Below, in pieces: positions 11,670-23,840 of a stretch of 64,000 nucleotides of DNA. This stretch comes from Spongilla lacustris (Eukaryota > Porifera > Demospongiae > Spongillida > Spongillidae), in NCBI GenBank assembly GCA_949361645.1, contig OX442421.1, forward strand, positions 266,001 to 330,000, written 5' to 3'. Under the pieces are notes generated by a model, which did not search any database, was not told the origin of the DNA, and saw only the letters and a list, made by a program, of their open reading frames with translations. The translations under genes and the position numbers were made by a program. Numbering within the stretch: position 1 is the stretch's first letter; every line of letters starts with the position of its first letter.

Positions 11670-14300
11670 GTAGCACACTGACACTGGAGTTTAATTAAAT
11701 CGTGTTAGCACACTGTGTGATGACATACTAGCGCACTAGAGTGTGATGACATCATGCTAGCACACTGGAGTGTGATGACATCATGCTAGCACACTGGAGA
11801 GTGATGAAATCATGCTAGCACACTGGAGTGTAATGACCATGCTAGCACAATGGAGTGTAATGACATCATGCTAGCACGCTGGAGTGTGATGACATCATGC
11901 TAGTGTGATGACATCATGCTAGCACACTGGAGTGTAATGACATCATGCTAGCACACTGGAGTGTAATGACATCATGCTAGCACACTGGAGTGTATTGACA
12001 TATTAGGATACTGGAGTGTGATGACATCATGCTAGCACACGAGTGTGATGACATCATGCTAGCACACTGGAGTGTATTGACCATGCTAGCACACTGGAGT
12101 GTAATGACATCATGCTAGCACACTGGAGTGTATTGACAAATTAGGATACTGGAGTGTGATGACATCATGCTAGCACAATGACCATGCTAGCACACTGGAG
12201 TGTAATGAAATCATGCTAGCACACTGCAGTATGATGACATCATGCTAGCACACTGGAGTGTAATGACCATGCTAGCACACTGGAGTGTAATGACATCATG
12301 CTAGCACGCTGGAGTGTGATGACATCATGCTAGTGTGATGACATCATGCTAGCACACTGGAGTGTAATGAAATCATGCTAGCACACTGGAGTGTGATGAC
12401 ATCATGCTAGCACACTGGAGTATAATGACCATGCTAGCACACTGGAGTGTAATGACATAATGCTAGCACGCTGGAGTGTGATGACATCATGCTAGTGTGA
12501 TGACATCATGCTAGCACACGAGTGTGATGACATCATGCTAGCACACTGGAGTGTATTGACCATGCTAGCACACTGGAGTGTAATGACATCATGCTAGCAC
12601 ACTGGAGTGTATTGACAAATTAGGATACTGGAGTGTGATGACATCATGCTAGCACAATGACCATGCTAGCACACTGGAGTGTAATGAAATCATGCTAGCA
12701 CACTGCAGTATGATGACATCATGCTAGCACACTGGAGTGTAATGACATCATGCTAGCACGCTGGAGTGTAATGACCATGCTAGCACACTGGAGTGTAATG
12801 ACCATGCTAGCACAATGGAGTGTAATGACCATGCTAGCACATTGGAGTGTAATGAAATCATGCTAGCACACTGCAGTGTGATGACATCATGCTAGCACAC
12901 TGGAGAGTGATGACATCATGCTAGCACACTGGAGTGTAATGACCATGCTAGCACACTGGAGTGTAATGACATCATGCTAGCACGCTGGAGTGTGATGACA
13001 TCATGCTAGTGTGATGACATCATGCTAGCACACTGGAGTGTATTGACATCATGCTAGCACACGAGTGTGATGACATCATGCTAGCACACTGGAGTGTATT
13101 GACCATGCCAGCACACTGGAGTGTAATGACATCATGCTAGCACACTGGAGTGTATTGACAAATTAGGATACTGGAGTGTGATGACATCATGCTAGCACAA
13201 TGACCATGCTAGCACACTGGAGTGTAATGAAATCATGCTAGCACACTGCAGTATGATGACATCATGCTAACACACTGAAGTGCAATGACCATGCTAGCAC
13301 ACTGGAGTGTAATGACATCATGCTAGCACGCTGGAGTGTGATGACATCATGCTAGTGTGATGACATCATGCTAGCACACTGGAGTGTGATGACATCATGC
13401 TAGCACACTGGAGTGTAATGACCATGCTAGCACACTGGAGTGTAATGACCATGCTAGCACACTGGAGTGTAATGAAATCATGCTAGCACACTGCAGTGTG
13501 ATGACATCATGCTAGCACACTGGAGTGTGATGACATCATGCTAGCACACTGGAGTGTAATGACCATGCTAGCACACTGGAGTGTATTGACCATGCCAGCA
13601 CACTGGAGTGTAATGACATCATGCTAGCACACTGGAGTGTATTGACAAATTAGGATACTGGAGTGTGATGACATCATGCTAGCAAAATGACCATGCTAGC
13701 ACACTGGAGTGTAATGAAATCATGCTAGCACACTGCAGTATGATGACATCATGCTAACACACTGAAGTGCAATGACCATGCTAGCACACTGGAGTGTAAT
13801 GACATCATGCTAGCACGCTGGAGTGTGATGACATCATGCTAGTGTGATGACATCATGCTAGCACACTGGAGTGTGATGACATCATGCTAGCACACTGGAG
13901 TGTAATGACCATGCTAGCACACTGGAGTGTAATGACCATGGGAGTGTAATGAAATCATGCTAGCACACTGCAGTGTGATGACATCATGCTAGCACACTGG
14001 AGTGTGATGACATCATGCTAGCACACTGGAGTGTAATGACCATGCTAGCACACTGGAGTGTGATGACATCATGCTAGCACACAAGTGTGATGACATCATG
14101 CTAGCACACTGGAGTGTAATGACATCATGCTAGCACACTGGAGTGTATTGACAAATTAGGATACTGGAGTGTGATGACATCATGCTAGCACACGAGTGTG
14201 ATGACATCATGCTAGCACACTGGAGTGTGATGACCTCATGCTAGCACACTGGAGTGTGATGACATCATGCTAGCACACTGGAGTGTATTGACATATCTAT
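11670..14300. repeat. ~30-bp satellite with higher-order structure
   Basis: Unit CATGCTAGCACACTGGAGTG plus TAATGACAT (about 30 bases), repeated about 85 times, with short variants lacking ACATC or part of the unit. Marker variants such as GACAAATTAGGATACTGG recur near 12133, 12610, 13158, 13645 and 14150, and GCTAGTGTGATGACATCATG recurs near 11900, 12330, 12490, 13005, 13353 and 13836. This shows a higher-order repeat of about 480-550 bases. Each unit carries the palindrome-like TGATGACATCATG. Confidence 0.95.
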
Positions 14301-14332
14301 TTTGTGTGACTTACATACTTCTTTGTCACTGT

Positions 14333-14395
14333 GTCCTCGGTGATTCTGAGCAGCACTCAAAGATAGGGAGCCCTGCTAGCTTGGATGGGTGATTA
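14333..14395 (+). ncRNA. 5S rRNA-like relic (weak)
   Basis: The stretch CTCGGTGATTCTGAGCAGCA and, 30 bases on, GCTAGCTTGGATGGGTGA resemble the internal-promoter half of metazoan 5S rRNA (…CTCGGAAGCTAAGCAGCA…, …TTAGTACTTGGATGGGTGACC…). The rest of the gene is not recognisable. It could be a 5S pseudogene, the head of a 5S-derived SINE, or chance. Confidence 0.25.
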
Positions 14396-16123
14396 TCCTA
14401 TTCAAAAAGAGATACAAAATTTTATCATGTTTGTTTCTAAGTCAATCGATATCTGTATGCGTTGCGTATATAATTTCTGTGCCTTCGGATGTCCAATCAG
14501 TTCAGTGCGTGCCTTTTCCATACTGTAGCTCATTACACTTGTAATTAACGCACAATTTGTTCTGGCCGCCAAATTATGTTGCGTTACAAATGAGCCAAAT
14601 AAGCCCCCTTCTCACTACGCTCCCACTGTATGACCTTTTCTTAGTGCCGTATTAAAGAATGGATGCTGCTAATAAAAGTCACGTTCCTCTTGGTTCACTC
14701 ATTTATCGTTGGAGTACAATTCCCGTTCTGAAATATATAAGGGTTGCGCTCACTACAAATCTGTCACATGTATCATAGCCACTGCACCGGAAACGAGCCT
14801 CAGACGCTGGAAATATATTGTATAATACCTGTCGAGTGTGCGTTATTTCGAAAAGCTGTCTGGGAACGAGCAACTTATTGAAGCACGCGTTCGGGGTGCG
14901 CGAATAATACGAAGAGCTGGCTAACTCTCCAAAATGGACTGCAATGGCTCATAAAGGTACATATTTTATGTTGCCAAAGTAACCTTCAATACAGTATCTA
15001 TGCCTGCGTAGATACACCGAGCCTTCAAGGACTCCCGCTCATGCTTGAAAAGAGGTTGAAGAATTTATGGATTGAGTCTTTTCAAGAGGAATCTATTTAA
15101 GTTCCGAATGTGGTACCTCGAATGTTAGGTACGTACGCGAGCGTATTTGTCGTATTAAAGCATAGCTCGTGTTCGTTTCTTTTTGACGGATTGATGCAAC
15201 GGTGAATCTAGGACTAAGGAGGGGAGGGAGAGGAGGGTTGATATTAGCATCGCGTTTTAGAGGTACCGGTGTAATGTTCTATTGCGAAATTGTCGCGATA
15301 TGGTGGGTAATATATGTATATCCATGCATTGACGTGAAGATTGTAGAAACAAGCTGTACAAGGTAGGTGCGTATTGCGCATAACGGTTCGAATTTAAGGA
15401 TAAAGTGCACGCATAAACCTTTTGTCATGAGTGGTGGGGCTTAAAATACCAATTGACCTTTTGTACTGATTAGACCCCCCCCTCCCACACATTATGAATG
15501 CCATATGGTCTAGACAACAATTAAAGTTTTGCCACAAGTCATATGATGAATAGGGTTAACAGGTATGGGGGTTGTACTTCTGACTAGATACAAGGGTTTG
15601 TAGGGTCAAGTCACATTAGTTGTATATGGCATTGTCCAGTTTTGTTCATGACTGATATTATTCTTTCCTTGCAAAATTAAGCAGAATATATACATAAGTA
15701 ACCGACAATTTAAATACGAAAAATATTCGAAGAAAGGCAAAAATAGTACCCCAAGTACATCGGTACACGGCTCTTGTACATGCACCTCGCAGGAAGCAGG
15801 TACCTCCTCATCCAACACATGTACCCCCAGTACAACACCATGTAGGTGAGGGAAATTAGGGGTCAGGAAAAGCAATAGTGAGGCGGGATATAGGGCCAAA
15901 TAAATATAAATATACATTTATTAGGTGCATTGGATTTAAGTGTAACTGATATGGCGTAATTGAGTTCAACTTCATGTTAAAGACATTGGGAAATGTGTTC
16001 AAGCATGACACCAACAGATACTTGAGTGTAACAGTATATGATGTCAAATGAATGCTGCTGTGAAATAAGAATGATAAATGTTTATTGTGCGGGCTGTTTT
16101 GATGTACTTGTTAGTAAAATGGT
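14396..16123. other. Intergenic, nothing recognised
   Basis: No convincing coding frame or repeat. Short minus-strand frames around 15606-16047 lack family features. Confidence 0.4.
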
Positions 16124-16364
16124 ATTCTCTCTGAGAAAGTTAGGGGTGTATAGGATTTGAAGGCAATGGTTTTGTAAAATGGAAGGAAGCAAGGGTCTAA
16201 TAATTGAAATTGTAAGTGCTATATTTAGCACAATAGGATAGTCTATGCTGTTTGTGTGCTAAATATAGGACTATTGCATTTTTTCTTATTATATTAATCC
16301 CTTGTTTACTTCCTTTTTACACTACCATTGCCTTTGAATCCTATATTACTTCCTCAGAGTGAAT
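16124..16364. mobile_element. Hairpin MITE, 241 bp
   Basis: The left arm from 16124 (ATTCTCTCTGAGAAAGT, later GAAGGCAATGG and GCAAGGG) is the reverse complement of the right arm ending at 16364 (ACTTCCTCAGAGTGAAT, with CCATTGCCTTTGAATCCTAT inside). The arms are about 70 bases. The centre also pairs (GTGCTATATTTAGCAC and GTGCTAAATATAG). Non-coding fold-back element; superfamily unclear, as no certain target duplication was found. Confidence 0.75.
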
Positions 16365-16763
16365 GTTTTTCTGTATCATGTTTCCTTTAAAAATAATTTT
16401 GCATGGGCAAAACTTGAAATATTGAGTTGTCTAGCAATACGATGTTTTTAATTATGTCCATGTACTGCAAATTAGCAGCTCGGTAGAATTCAGTCATTGC
16501 ATGGTAGCTTTTTATGGAAATACAAACTCAGTTGAACAGTGCAACAATTTTCACGGTATAAATAACTTACTATGCATATCTCCTAATATAAATCAACAGT
16601 AGCTTACAAATATCACAGTTAACTAACTCTCATCTGAGTAAGCACAACCACGTAAGGCAGGAATCATCAATTTAAGTGGTTAACTTTGGACATAGTCATA
16701 CCCTCGGAGGCTTCGACATCCATCATAGCAACCAGGTAGTTTTCATCAATCAGAGGGTTGATG
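16365..16763. other. Intergenic, nothing recognised
   Basis: AT-rich DNA between the MITE and the Gypsy element, with no gene features. Confidence 0.4.
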
Positions 16764-16768
16764 TTACC

Positions 16769-16831
16769 TGTTTAGCAAGGTGCTCAAATTAATATGAATG
16801 ACACAGCATTAAATACACACTACCCCAAACA
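16769..16831 (-). repeat. 3' LTR (63 bp)
   Basis: Matches the 5' LTR except for a 17-base gap and two to three substitutions. On the minus strand it starts TGTTTGGGGTAGTG and ends GCTAAACA. Confidence 0.8.
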
Positions 16832-16844
16832 TCCCCCCTCTTTT
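16832..16844 (-). promoter_or_regulatory. Polypurine tract
   Basis: On the minus strand AAAAGAGGGGGGA abuts the 3' LTR start exactly. This is the expected primer site for plus-strand DNA synthesis. Confidence 0.75.
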
Positions 16845-17029
16845 GTTCAGTTAGTTCAACACTCTTCCCTAGTGTTCTACAAAGTCACTAAACCGGTTTG
16901 GCTTTTTTGTACTTCTCCCAGATCTGGTCCTATAGCTAGTCGGAGCTTGTGGTTCCCTTGCTCTTTCCACTTTCTCACTATGTGTACATGTATCTCCTTG
17001 ACTACTCCCATGATCTTGCTTGTTTCCCT

Positions 17030-18933
17030 GATCCTGTTCACCACTCCTCCTGTTCAGACTCCACTTCTATTAACTGCTCACTTATTGGCTCTTCTTCTGA
17101 AACTGTTGGCTTCCCTTCTGGCTGACTTCCGCCATGCCACCTTTCATCTTCCAATGGGTCCCCAGGTCCATTCACTGTGTTCCTCAGAAAATGCCTGTTT
17201 CTGTGTAACAACTGTCCCTCAACTTCCACTACATATGACCGACCGGTCAGACACAGAAACTTCCACGACCGGGAAAATGCTCAGAACTCTTCAGACACAA
17301 ACTGAGGCACACCATCCGTCTGCACCACCACTGGAATTCCATGTCTCCTGAACTGCTGCTTCATGGCAGCAATGACCGCTAGGGACTTGATTTGTTGTAA
17401 CTCAGTAATCTGACAGATAATCCACAATGATGATGTAGTTTCTTCCTTTGCAGTAAAATAAATCCACTCCCACCTTTCCCCACAACTGGGCAGGTATTCC
17501 ATGAGACATCCCTTTTTCCTTCCTCTGAGCTGGCCCATCTCACACACCTTACACCCTTTTGTGACCCGCTGGATGTCCTCAGACATGTATGGGCCAGTAC
17601 ACGACCTCTCTGGCTCTCCTCCAGGTAGACTTATACCCTAAATGACTTGCATGCAGCCTCTCCAGAAATGAACTGCGTAACGTCATGGGGACTGCGATTT
17701 GATCGCCTTTATAAATGATTCCATCCTGCACGGTCAACACTGCCCGAAAATTCCAGTATTTCCTTATCTCTAATGGAGGTTCTCTGCCCACCAACTTCTC
17801 TCTCTCCAGCTGAAATACTTTCTGGTTACTGAGCTCTTCACCACCTGATGTTACTTCCACTGGTATACACGAGAGTGTGTCCGCAATGACTTGCTGACAC
17901 CCTGGCCGATACCTAACAGTCACCATTGCTGAAGCTGCAACAACATTCACTGCAACCAACGAGGAGCCACTAATAATGATTTCTTTGTGATGTCCTCCAA
18001 AGGTTTGTGGTCCATATCTACCACCACATCCTTTCCATAAATATATTGGTCTAATTTGCAACATGCAAATACAATGGCCAAACACTCCAATTCCAAAGCC
18101 ACATAATTTTTCTCTGCCTTGGTTAAGGACCTTGAAACTGAAATGACTGGTTTCCATCCTGTAGCAATGTAGCGCCTAATCTGACCGAGCTAGCATCACA
18201 TGAATCACAACCAGCTTGTTCACATCATAATATTTCAACAACTGTTCTTCACAGATGAGTTCTTTCAGCATCTTGAATGACTGTTGCTCCTCCTCTTCCC
18301 AACTTCCTTGTCTAACAGACGTCTCAAGGGTTCACTAATCGGACTTAATTTTGGCAAAAACCTGGATAGTTAATTGCACATCCCCAGAAACCTACGAACA
18401 TCCTGGACTGACTTCAAAGTAGGCATCTGCTGTATAGCTGTCACCTTGGCTTGGTCTAGCTTTACACCTTCTGCTGCAATACGGTGTCCAATATATATCA
18501 ACTCTGAGAAATGTAGCTGCATCTTTTCTTTGTTTAATTTCAGATTTGATTGCCTCACACTCTGAAACACCTTCAAAAGAACTTTATCATGCATGATCTG
18601 ATCTGGCTTCTTCCTGAGTCTGTCCTTTACCAAATATCAGGATGTCATCTGCACCACTACCACACGAGACAGTCCATGCATGACCGCCTGCAGTCAACGC
18701 TGAAACTCCTCTGGAGCCGATGACAACCTGAAAGGCAAACGACACCACCTGTATCTTTTCTGTGGCCCCCAGAATGTGGTGAGATAGCTGCTCTTTTCAC
18801 TGAGCATAACCTGATTAAACCCATCTTTGGCATCTAGCAAACTAAAAACCTTAGCTCCTGCTAATTGTGGTAACATGTCCAAAGTGAGCATCCCATAATG
18901 GTTCCGTTTGACGGCTTTATTTAACGGTTTCAT
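17030..18933 (-). pseudogene. Gypsy pol remnant (RT, RNase H, integrase)
   Basis: In order on the minus strand: an RT piece at 18933-18694 (SLLDAKDGFNQVMLSEKSS, then PFRLSSAPEEFQR), a second RT piece at 18633-18370 (LIYIGHRIAAEGVKLDQAK, RRFLGMCN), a degraded RNase H to integrase-zinc stretch at 18157-17579 (VADTLS-like, HASHLGYKSTWRRAREVVYW), an integrase core piece at 17586-17281 (CKVCE; VVQTDGVPQFVSEEF, equivalent to the second catalytic Asp region) and a tail near 17229 (GQLLHRNRHFLR). The frames differ between pieces, and stops separate them. The catalytic YxDD of RT and the N-terminal RT and protease are missing. Non-functional. Confidence 0.85.
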
Positions 18934-18939
18934 GCTGAA

Positions 18940-19786
18940 TACGCTGATCAGCGTAAAATATATGGTTCATGCCGATTACTTGAAACAGCGTACCAGCTGC
19001 CCCCCTCTGTTCAACAGTTTTGTTTTGCGACTTGTAGGACGTTGATTGGAAATTTCGCTGACTGGAAATATTCAACATTCGTCTGGCTATCTAAAACTAC
19101 AATGGTCAACCACAGGTACCGTTCGATAATTAGTTTCAAGACACGCCCTATTTCTAAGTGTGCCCACTGTTAAAGCTGCTATACTTGTTATGGACTACGA
19201 AGTGTCTAAAGCTCATACACTATGAAGGCTATCTACTGGTACTTGTAACTGGCTAATACCTGAATAGGAAGCGTCAAAAAAGCTAAGCAACTACTCTTTC
19301 ACGCACCTATCTTTCAACCCGCACGGACGGCTTGTTTTCTATAGTGTGAAACCACTTCATGGACGCAGAATCGTAGCGCTAACATTCCTTTCCAAGAATA
19401 TGTGAAGAACATTACAAAAGGACGCTCGGTTCAAAAGTTATTTGCTCGTATATCACTCCATTCCAAACAAACTTTGTAATGAAATTAGTTACCGGCACGA
19501 CGCGTATAATTGTTAATTGGATTGTAGGCATGAAATCGTTAACTCCCAAGGATCCAAACAAACCTGTACCTGTTTGCATACTCCTGTACAATCTGCTCCT
19601 TAGTTTCCCAATGATTTGCTTCTGCCATGCAAACTGACTCTGTTTCATATGTCAACAACTGCAATTCTAAAGATATGGCACATATGAACTCGGCACCGTT
19701 TTTAATGATGGTTTTTGAAAACGTTATATTTCCACAACCATACATCCGTTTCTTGCCAAATTCGAGAAACTTATTGCCCCATCCCT
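18940..19786. other. Foreign sequence inside the Gypsy element
   Basis: Unrelated to pol. A minus-strand frame at 19817-19539 (contains GNKFLEFGKKRMYGCGNITF) looks protein-like but I cannot place it. With the adjoining duplication it replaces the gag end, protease and RT start of the retrotransposon. Confidence 0.4.
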
Positions 19787-21274
19787 TACGTACATATAGT
19801 ACGATTTTGATGTTCATTCAGCTGGCTGTATCTAGGCTTGAGCGGTAAAGGCTTTTTTTACCCTGGCATTCGGATATCCACGGCGGTTTGTCTATGGGTG
19901 TCAATCGGATCAAAATTCGGATACTTTTTCAACGTACATGTACATTAAGGTTCACGTAATTCAATCCCCTTTACTTGTACATGTACGTATGTCCGTGTAT
20001 GTGTATGTGCGTGTGTCCGTGTACGTTTGGCGTGTATATGTGTGTACGTAGCAGCTGACTATGTACTAAAAATCATATTTACTTAGGCCTAGCAGCTGGC
20101 ACATACCAATCCAATTTGGTAGACATCTGTTCTCAGCCCTGCTGCTGCATTTAACATATCGTTTTCAACCAGGAATGAGTAAACGTACGAAACTATATCA
20201 AATTCTCCGCCACTAGACATTACTGCCGACTGCTTTTACATTGAGTGTTTTTTTTATTTGTAGCACATTACAGATATCAATACCTCAGACCTAAAGTTAT
20301 GTTATACAGAAACATGATTATATCTAAGCATTACTGCAGCTTCAACATAATCCTGAAGGAGTTAGCTTGCTGGTCATTGAACATGTTGTTCAGCAAGTAG
20401 AAACAGTAGGAAATTCATTCTTCTGGTATGCACTGTAACAGCTTTCAGGGTTGTGAATTTTGCCTTGGGGGAAGATCGTGGTTTAGATGTGGTACCAACG
20501 ATTTTCCTTCCCCTTTCCAGGCAAGATTGCTTTGGGGATTCCACTTCAACATAACGCGTACTTCATTTGTCCGCTACGTACATATAGTACGATTTTGATG
20601 TTCATTCAGCTGGCTGTATCTAGGCTTGAGCGGTAAGGGCTTTTTTTACCCTGGCATTCGGATATCCACGGCGGTTTGTCTATGGGTGTCAATCGGATCA
20701 AAATTCGGATACTTTTTCAACGTACATGTACATTAAGGTTCACGTAATTCAATCCCCTTTACTTGTACATGTACGTATGTCCGTGTATATGTATGTGCGT
20801 GTGTCCGTGTACGTTTGGCGTGTATATGTGTGTACGTAGCAGCTGACTATGTACTAAAAATCATATTTACTTAGGCCTAGCAGCTGGCACATACCAATCC
20901 AATTTGGTAGACATCTGTTCTCAGCCCTGCTGCTGCATTTAACATATCGTTTTCAACCAGGAATGAGTAAACTCACGAAACTATATCAAATTCTCCGCCA
21001 CTAGACATTACTGCCGACTGCTTTTACATTGAGTGTTTTTTTTATTTGTAGCACATTACAGATATCAATACCTCAGACCTAAAGTTATGTTATACAGAAA
21101 CATGATTATATCTAAGCATTACTGCAGCTTCAACATAATCCTGAAGGAGTTAGCTTGCTGGTCATTGAACATGTTGTTCAGCAAGTAGAAACAGTAGGAA
21201 ATTCATTCTTCTGGTATGCACTGTAACAGCTTTCAGGGTTGTGAATTTTGCCTTGGGGGAAGATCGTGGTTTAG
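19787..21274. repeat. Tandem duplication, 2 x 700 bp, offset 788
   Basis: Copies at 19787-20486 and 20575-21274 are nearly identical, both starting TACGTACATATAGTACG and ending GATCGTGGTTTAG, with an 88-base spacer. I see only a few substitutions (for example ACGTACGAAAC against ACTCACGAAAC), so the duplication is recent or gene-converted. The second copy ends exactly where the gag frame breaks at 21274/21275. Confidence 0.9.
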
Positions 21275-21619
21275 CATTAGATCATCCTGCAACACACCAA
21301 ATTCACAGTCATGCGCTTTTTTTCTCAACTCCATTACGAATTGATCTATTGACTTTCCTTCCTGCTTCAACTGAAAAAAATTATCCCTTAGCACGTGCTT
21401 GCTCGTTCTCAAACCACAAACGGTCGCAAACTTAGCGGATACCACACTCCATTTTGTCTTATCTTCCCCTTCTTCAAACCGCATGGTCTCGTACAAGTCA
21501 TTCCCTCTCGGCCCAACCAAGCGCAGAAAAGTAGCCAATTTTGTCTGGTCAGACTCCGCACTTTTACTCACCGCAACCAAAAATTGACTGAACTCACGGC
21601 TAAAACGCGTCCACTGCAA
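21275..21619 (-). pseudogene. Gypsy gag, truncated
   Basis: The minus-strand frame contains WTRFSREFSQFLVAVSKSAE, LATFLRLVGPRGNDLYETM and FFQLKQEGKSIDQFVMELRK, the typical capsid pattern of Ty3/Gypsy Gag. After LQDDLM the frame runs into the 700-bp duplication and stops soon after (21233). The nucleocapsid is absent. Confidence 0.75.
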
Positions 21620-21680
21620 ATGGAGATCCCTTCTATCGGTTCCGGCACCAAATACTGTTATACAGTCTACATTAGACTAA

Positions 21681-21693
21681 ACTTCTGACACCA
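21681..21693 (-). promoter_or_regulatory. Primer-binding site
   Basis: TGGTGTCAGAAGT on the minus strand starts at the base after the 5' LTR. It is the usual start of a tRNA primer-binding site in metazoan Gypsy elements. Confidence 0.7.
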
Positions 21694-21773
21694 TGTTTAG
21701 TAAGGTGCTCAAATCAATATGAATGACACAGCGCTGGCGCAATCACATCATTAAATACACACTACCCCAAACA
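21694..21773 (-). repeat. 5' LTR (80 bp)
   Basis: On the minus strand it starts TGTTTGGGGTAGTG and ends CTAAACA. It is flanked outside by TTACC. Confidence 0.8.
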
Positions 21774-21778
21774 TTACC

Positions 21779-23691
21779 ATCCAGGATCCTGTCCTGGCCC
21801 CCTCCCCAAAAAAAAAGCCTTACCTCATCATTGCACTCTTTTTAGCTGTTGCCTATAATCCTCCTGTACAGTGGTAACCATGTACATAATGCCTCACCAC
21901 TGCTAACACTTACGTGGCTGTACTTCAGTTTACTACCCCCCCCCCTTTTCACCCCCTTGGCTTGCTCCACTTCAGTAACCGCTTCAGTAGGATTTCATCT
22001 GTTGGCAAGCATCTTTGCCATTAGGCCTGTGATGATGCTGCTAGAGTTCTGTGGAGACGTTTTGCTCTGGCAGAACCAAATTACTACTCACCTCCTTAGT
22101 TCCAGTTTATTCGGCAACTGGTTCAGGGGTTCGAGTGGTAGTTGAGGCAACTGTTGGGGGGAGATCAGCTGATCTCTCTGCATGAGGGACCTCATTCCTA
22201 TCTGGAGAGGTATCTGCAGAAGGAGAAACTGAGTTTGTGTTATGAGAAGATTACCTTCAACTATAACCACTTCATCTTTTAACTGACCCGGGAGTGGGTT
22301 CAGTCGAAGTGCGGTTGCTGGGCTCGATTTTCCCGCATGCTGGGTACTCGTCTCAACACCATTCCCCAGAGCCAACCCGTTCTTTGGCTTTTCCAAGATT
22401 GTCTTGGTAACTGAGCTGAAGGGGATGGAGGGATTTCCAACCACTGGTTTGGGTGGGGGAATCACATCCTTAGGTGGGGGAGGCACATCCTTCACAACAC
22501 GTCTTGCCGGTTAACTCTCATTGCAAATGGGCAGTGGGCGTGGCCACAAAGAAATGACAACAGTTTTGAAGTTTAACTTGATATCTATGCACAAAGTGCA
22601 TTGAAGCATTCATCGGTTGGACATGTCCTAATACTCAACCATCAGTTAGTTAAATTGTGCCACAATGTGTAGTGTTGAGGTCCATGACCTCTGTTTACAG
22701 TGACACTGAGGTAGTGCACATGGCCTCACTCTGCTGCTTGTATGCAAACTTGGGATATTTGAATTATGCATGTTTGAGTTGTTGGAGTGTTACACAGCCA
22801 TCTGGTTACCGAGCGTCTTCCTGAGGCTTGGTGACACTGTGGTCATAGAAGAAGCTCTGAGCTTCTCCTGCCCCGGGGGATTGTTCGATCCCTCCCCCCC
22901 CCCCCTTTTATGCTTGAGTTCAGCCCTCTCCTGTTATCGTACTACACTGTATACAAAAAACTTTGCATCAGGCCCGAGGCTGACGTCAACAGCACCCCCA
23001 CTTTTCAGTCGTATCATACTCGTATTAGGCCAATGGCAACGGGAGGGAACCCGCTCTCTAAACGCGAGTGGATCCCGCGCTTTCATAAGTCCCGCAGTAT
23101 CCCCTCTCCCCCCCCCCCCCCCCCCTCCCCCCTTCGTCAGACTTCTTGGTTACGGGCCGGGCAGATCTATTTGCACCACGCACGAGTGCGTTATTTCGGT
23201 TCATATTTCCCTCGAGCAAGCAACGCAGCTACCTAATAATTAAGCTACCGGCTGGTAACGCAATAGATAAGTGAATCCTTGTACCAATTTAGGAACCATG
23301 TTTTGTGCACTGTTTGTCTTGCAGGTGCCATTTGTTTAACATTTGTAACATACAACATAAATGTATTACAACAATTAATGTTAATCAATACTAGATAAAT
23401 CATTTGGAAACTTTACAAAATACTTATGCAAATCTGTGCTGATTGCTATGCACTTTCCGTTATGTCTGAAGCATTGTGATGAAAGTCAATTATTTCCACT
23501 GAAAGAATAATATCTTTTAAATAGTCTTCTATTTCATCATTGGAGCATCAGTTGTACATTTCTTATGGGGTGTTAATATTGCAAGAATTTACCAATGGCG
23601 ATCATAACTTTAATGCGAAAACGGCGAATTCTAACCATTTGGAATGTGATATGGCATCCTAAAATTATGATCTATCGCAAATTTGTGATGG
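21779..23691. other. Unassigned region
   Basis: A minus-strand frame at 22495-22088 is proline-rich (PPPPKDVIPPPKP) but has no recognisable domain; it could be a Gag tail of another element. Poly-C runs lie at 22899 and 23108. Other open frames around 22770-23243 arise from these low-complexity tracts. Confidence 0.35.
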
Positions 23692-23826
23692 TTAGCAGCT
23701 GCCTGCACCCTCAGCTGGGCAACAGAGGACCAGGTGCTCTACGAGGCCTTCTCTGGGAGGGCAAAACCGACGGCTAGATGCAAGCAGTGCCTTAGTGAGC
23801 ATCACTCCACAGACGCATGCCCCGAC
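23692..23826 (+). pseudogene. Zinc-knuckle fragment of a mobile element
   Basis: The plus frame reads WATEDQVLYEAFSGRAKPTA followed by CKQCLSEHHSTDACPD, a CCHC-like knuckle. No start, no upstream domain and an early stop follow. It is probably a retroelement coat or nucleocapsid-like piece. Confidence 0.45.
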
Positions 23827-23840
23827 ATTCCTCGCGGCTG

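Larger units (their letters stand above)
16769..21773 (-). mobile_element. Ty3/Gypsy LTR retrotransposon, degraded, ultra-short LTRs
   Basis: Two related terminal repeats (16769-16831 and 21694-21773) begin TGTTTA and end AAACA on the plus strand. They are flanked by the same five bases, TTACC (16764-16768 and 21774-21778), a textbook LTR target duplication. Read on the minus strand, a primer-binding-like TGGTGTCAGAAGT starts directly inside the right LTR, and a purine tract lies directly inside the left LTR. Between them are gag and pol remnants on the minus strand. The LTRs are only 63 and 80 bases, very short for Gypsy. The middle (about 18940-21274) is replaced by foreign sequence and a 700-bp tandem duplication, so this copy is dead. 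Confidence 0.85.

Noticed and set aside
16794..17351. 185-residue plus-strand ORF
   Set aside because: Antisense shadow of Gypsy pol and the adjacent LTR.
22860..22900. tRNA B-box-like GTTCGATCCC
   Set aside because: No matching A box or cloverleaf upstream.
22770..23243. Plus-strand ORFs with proline runs
   Set aside because: Generated by poly-C tracts; no domain.
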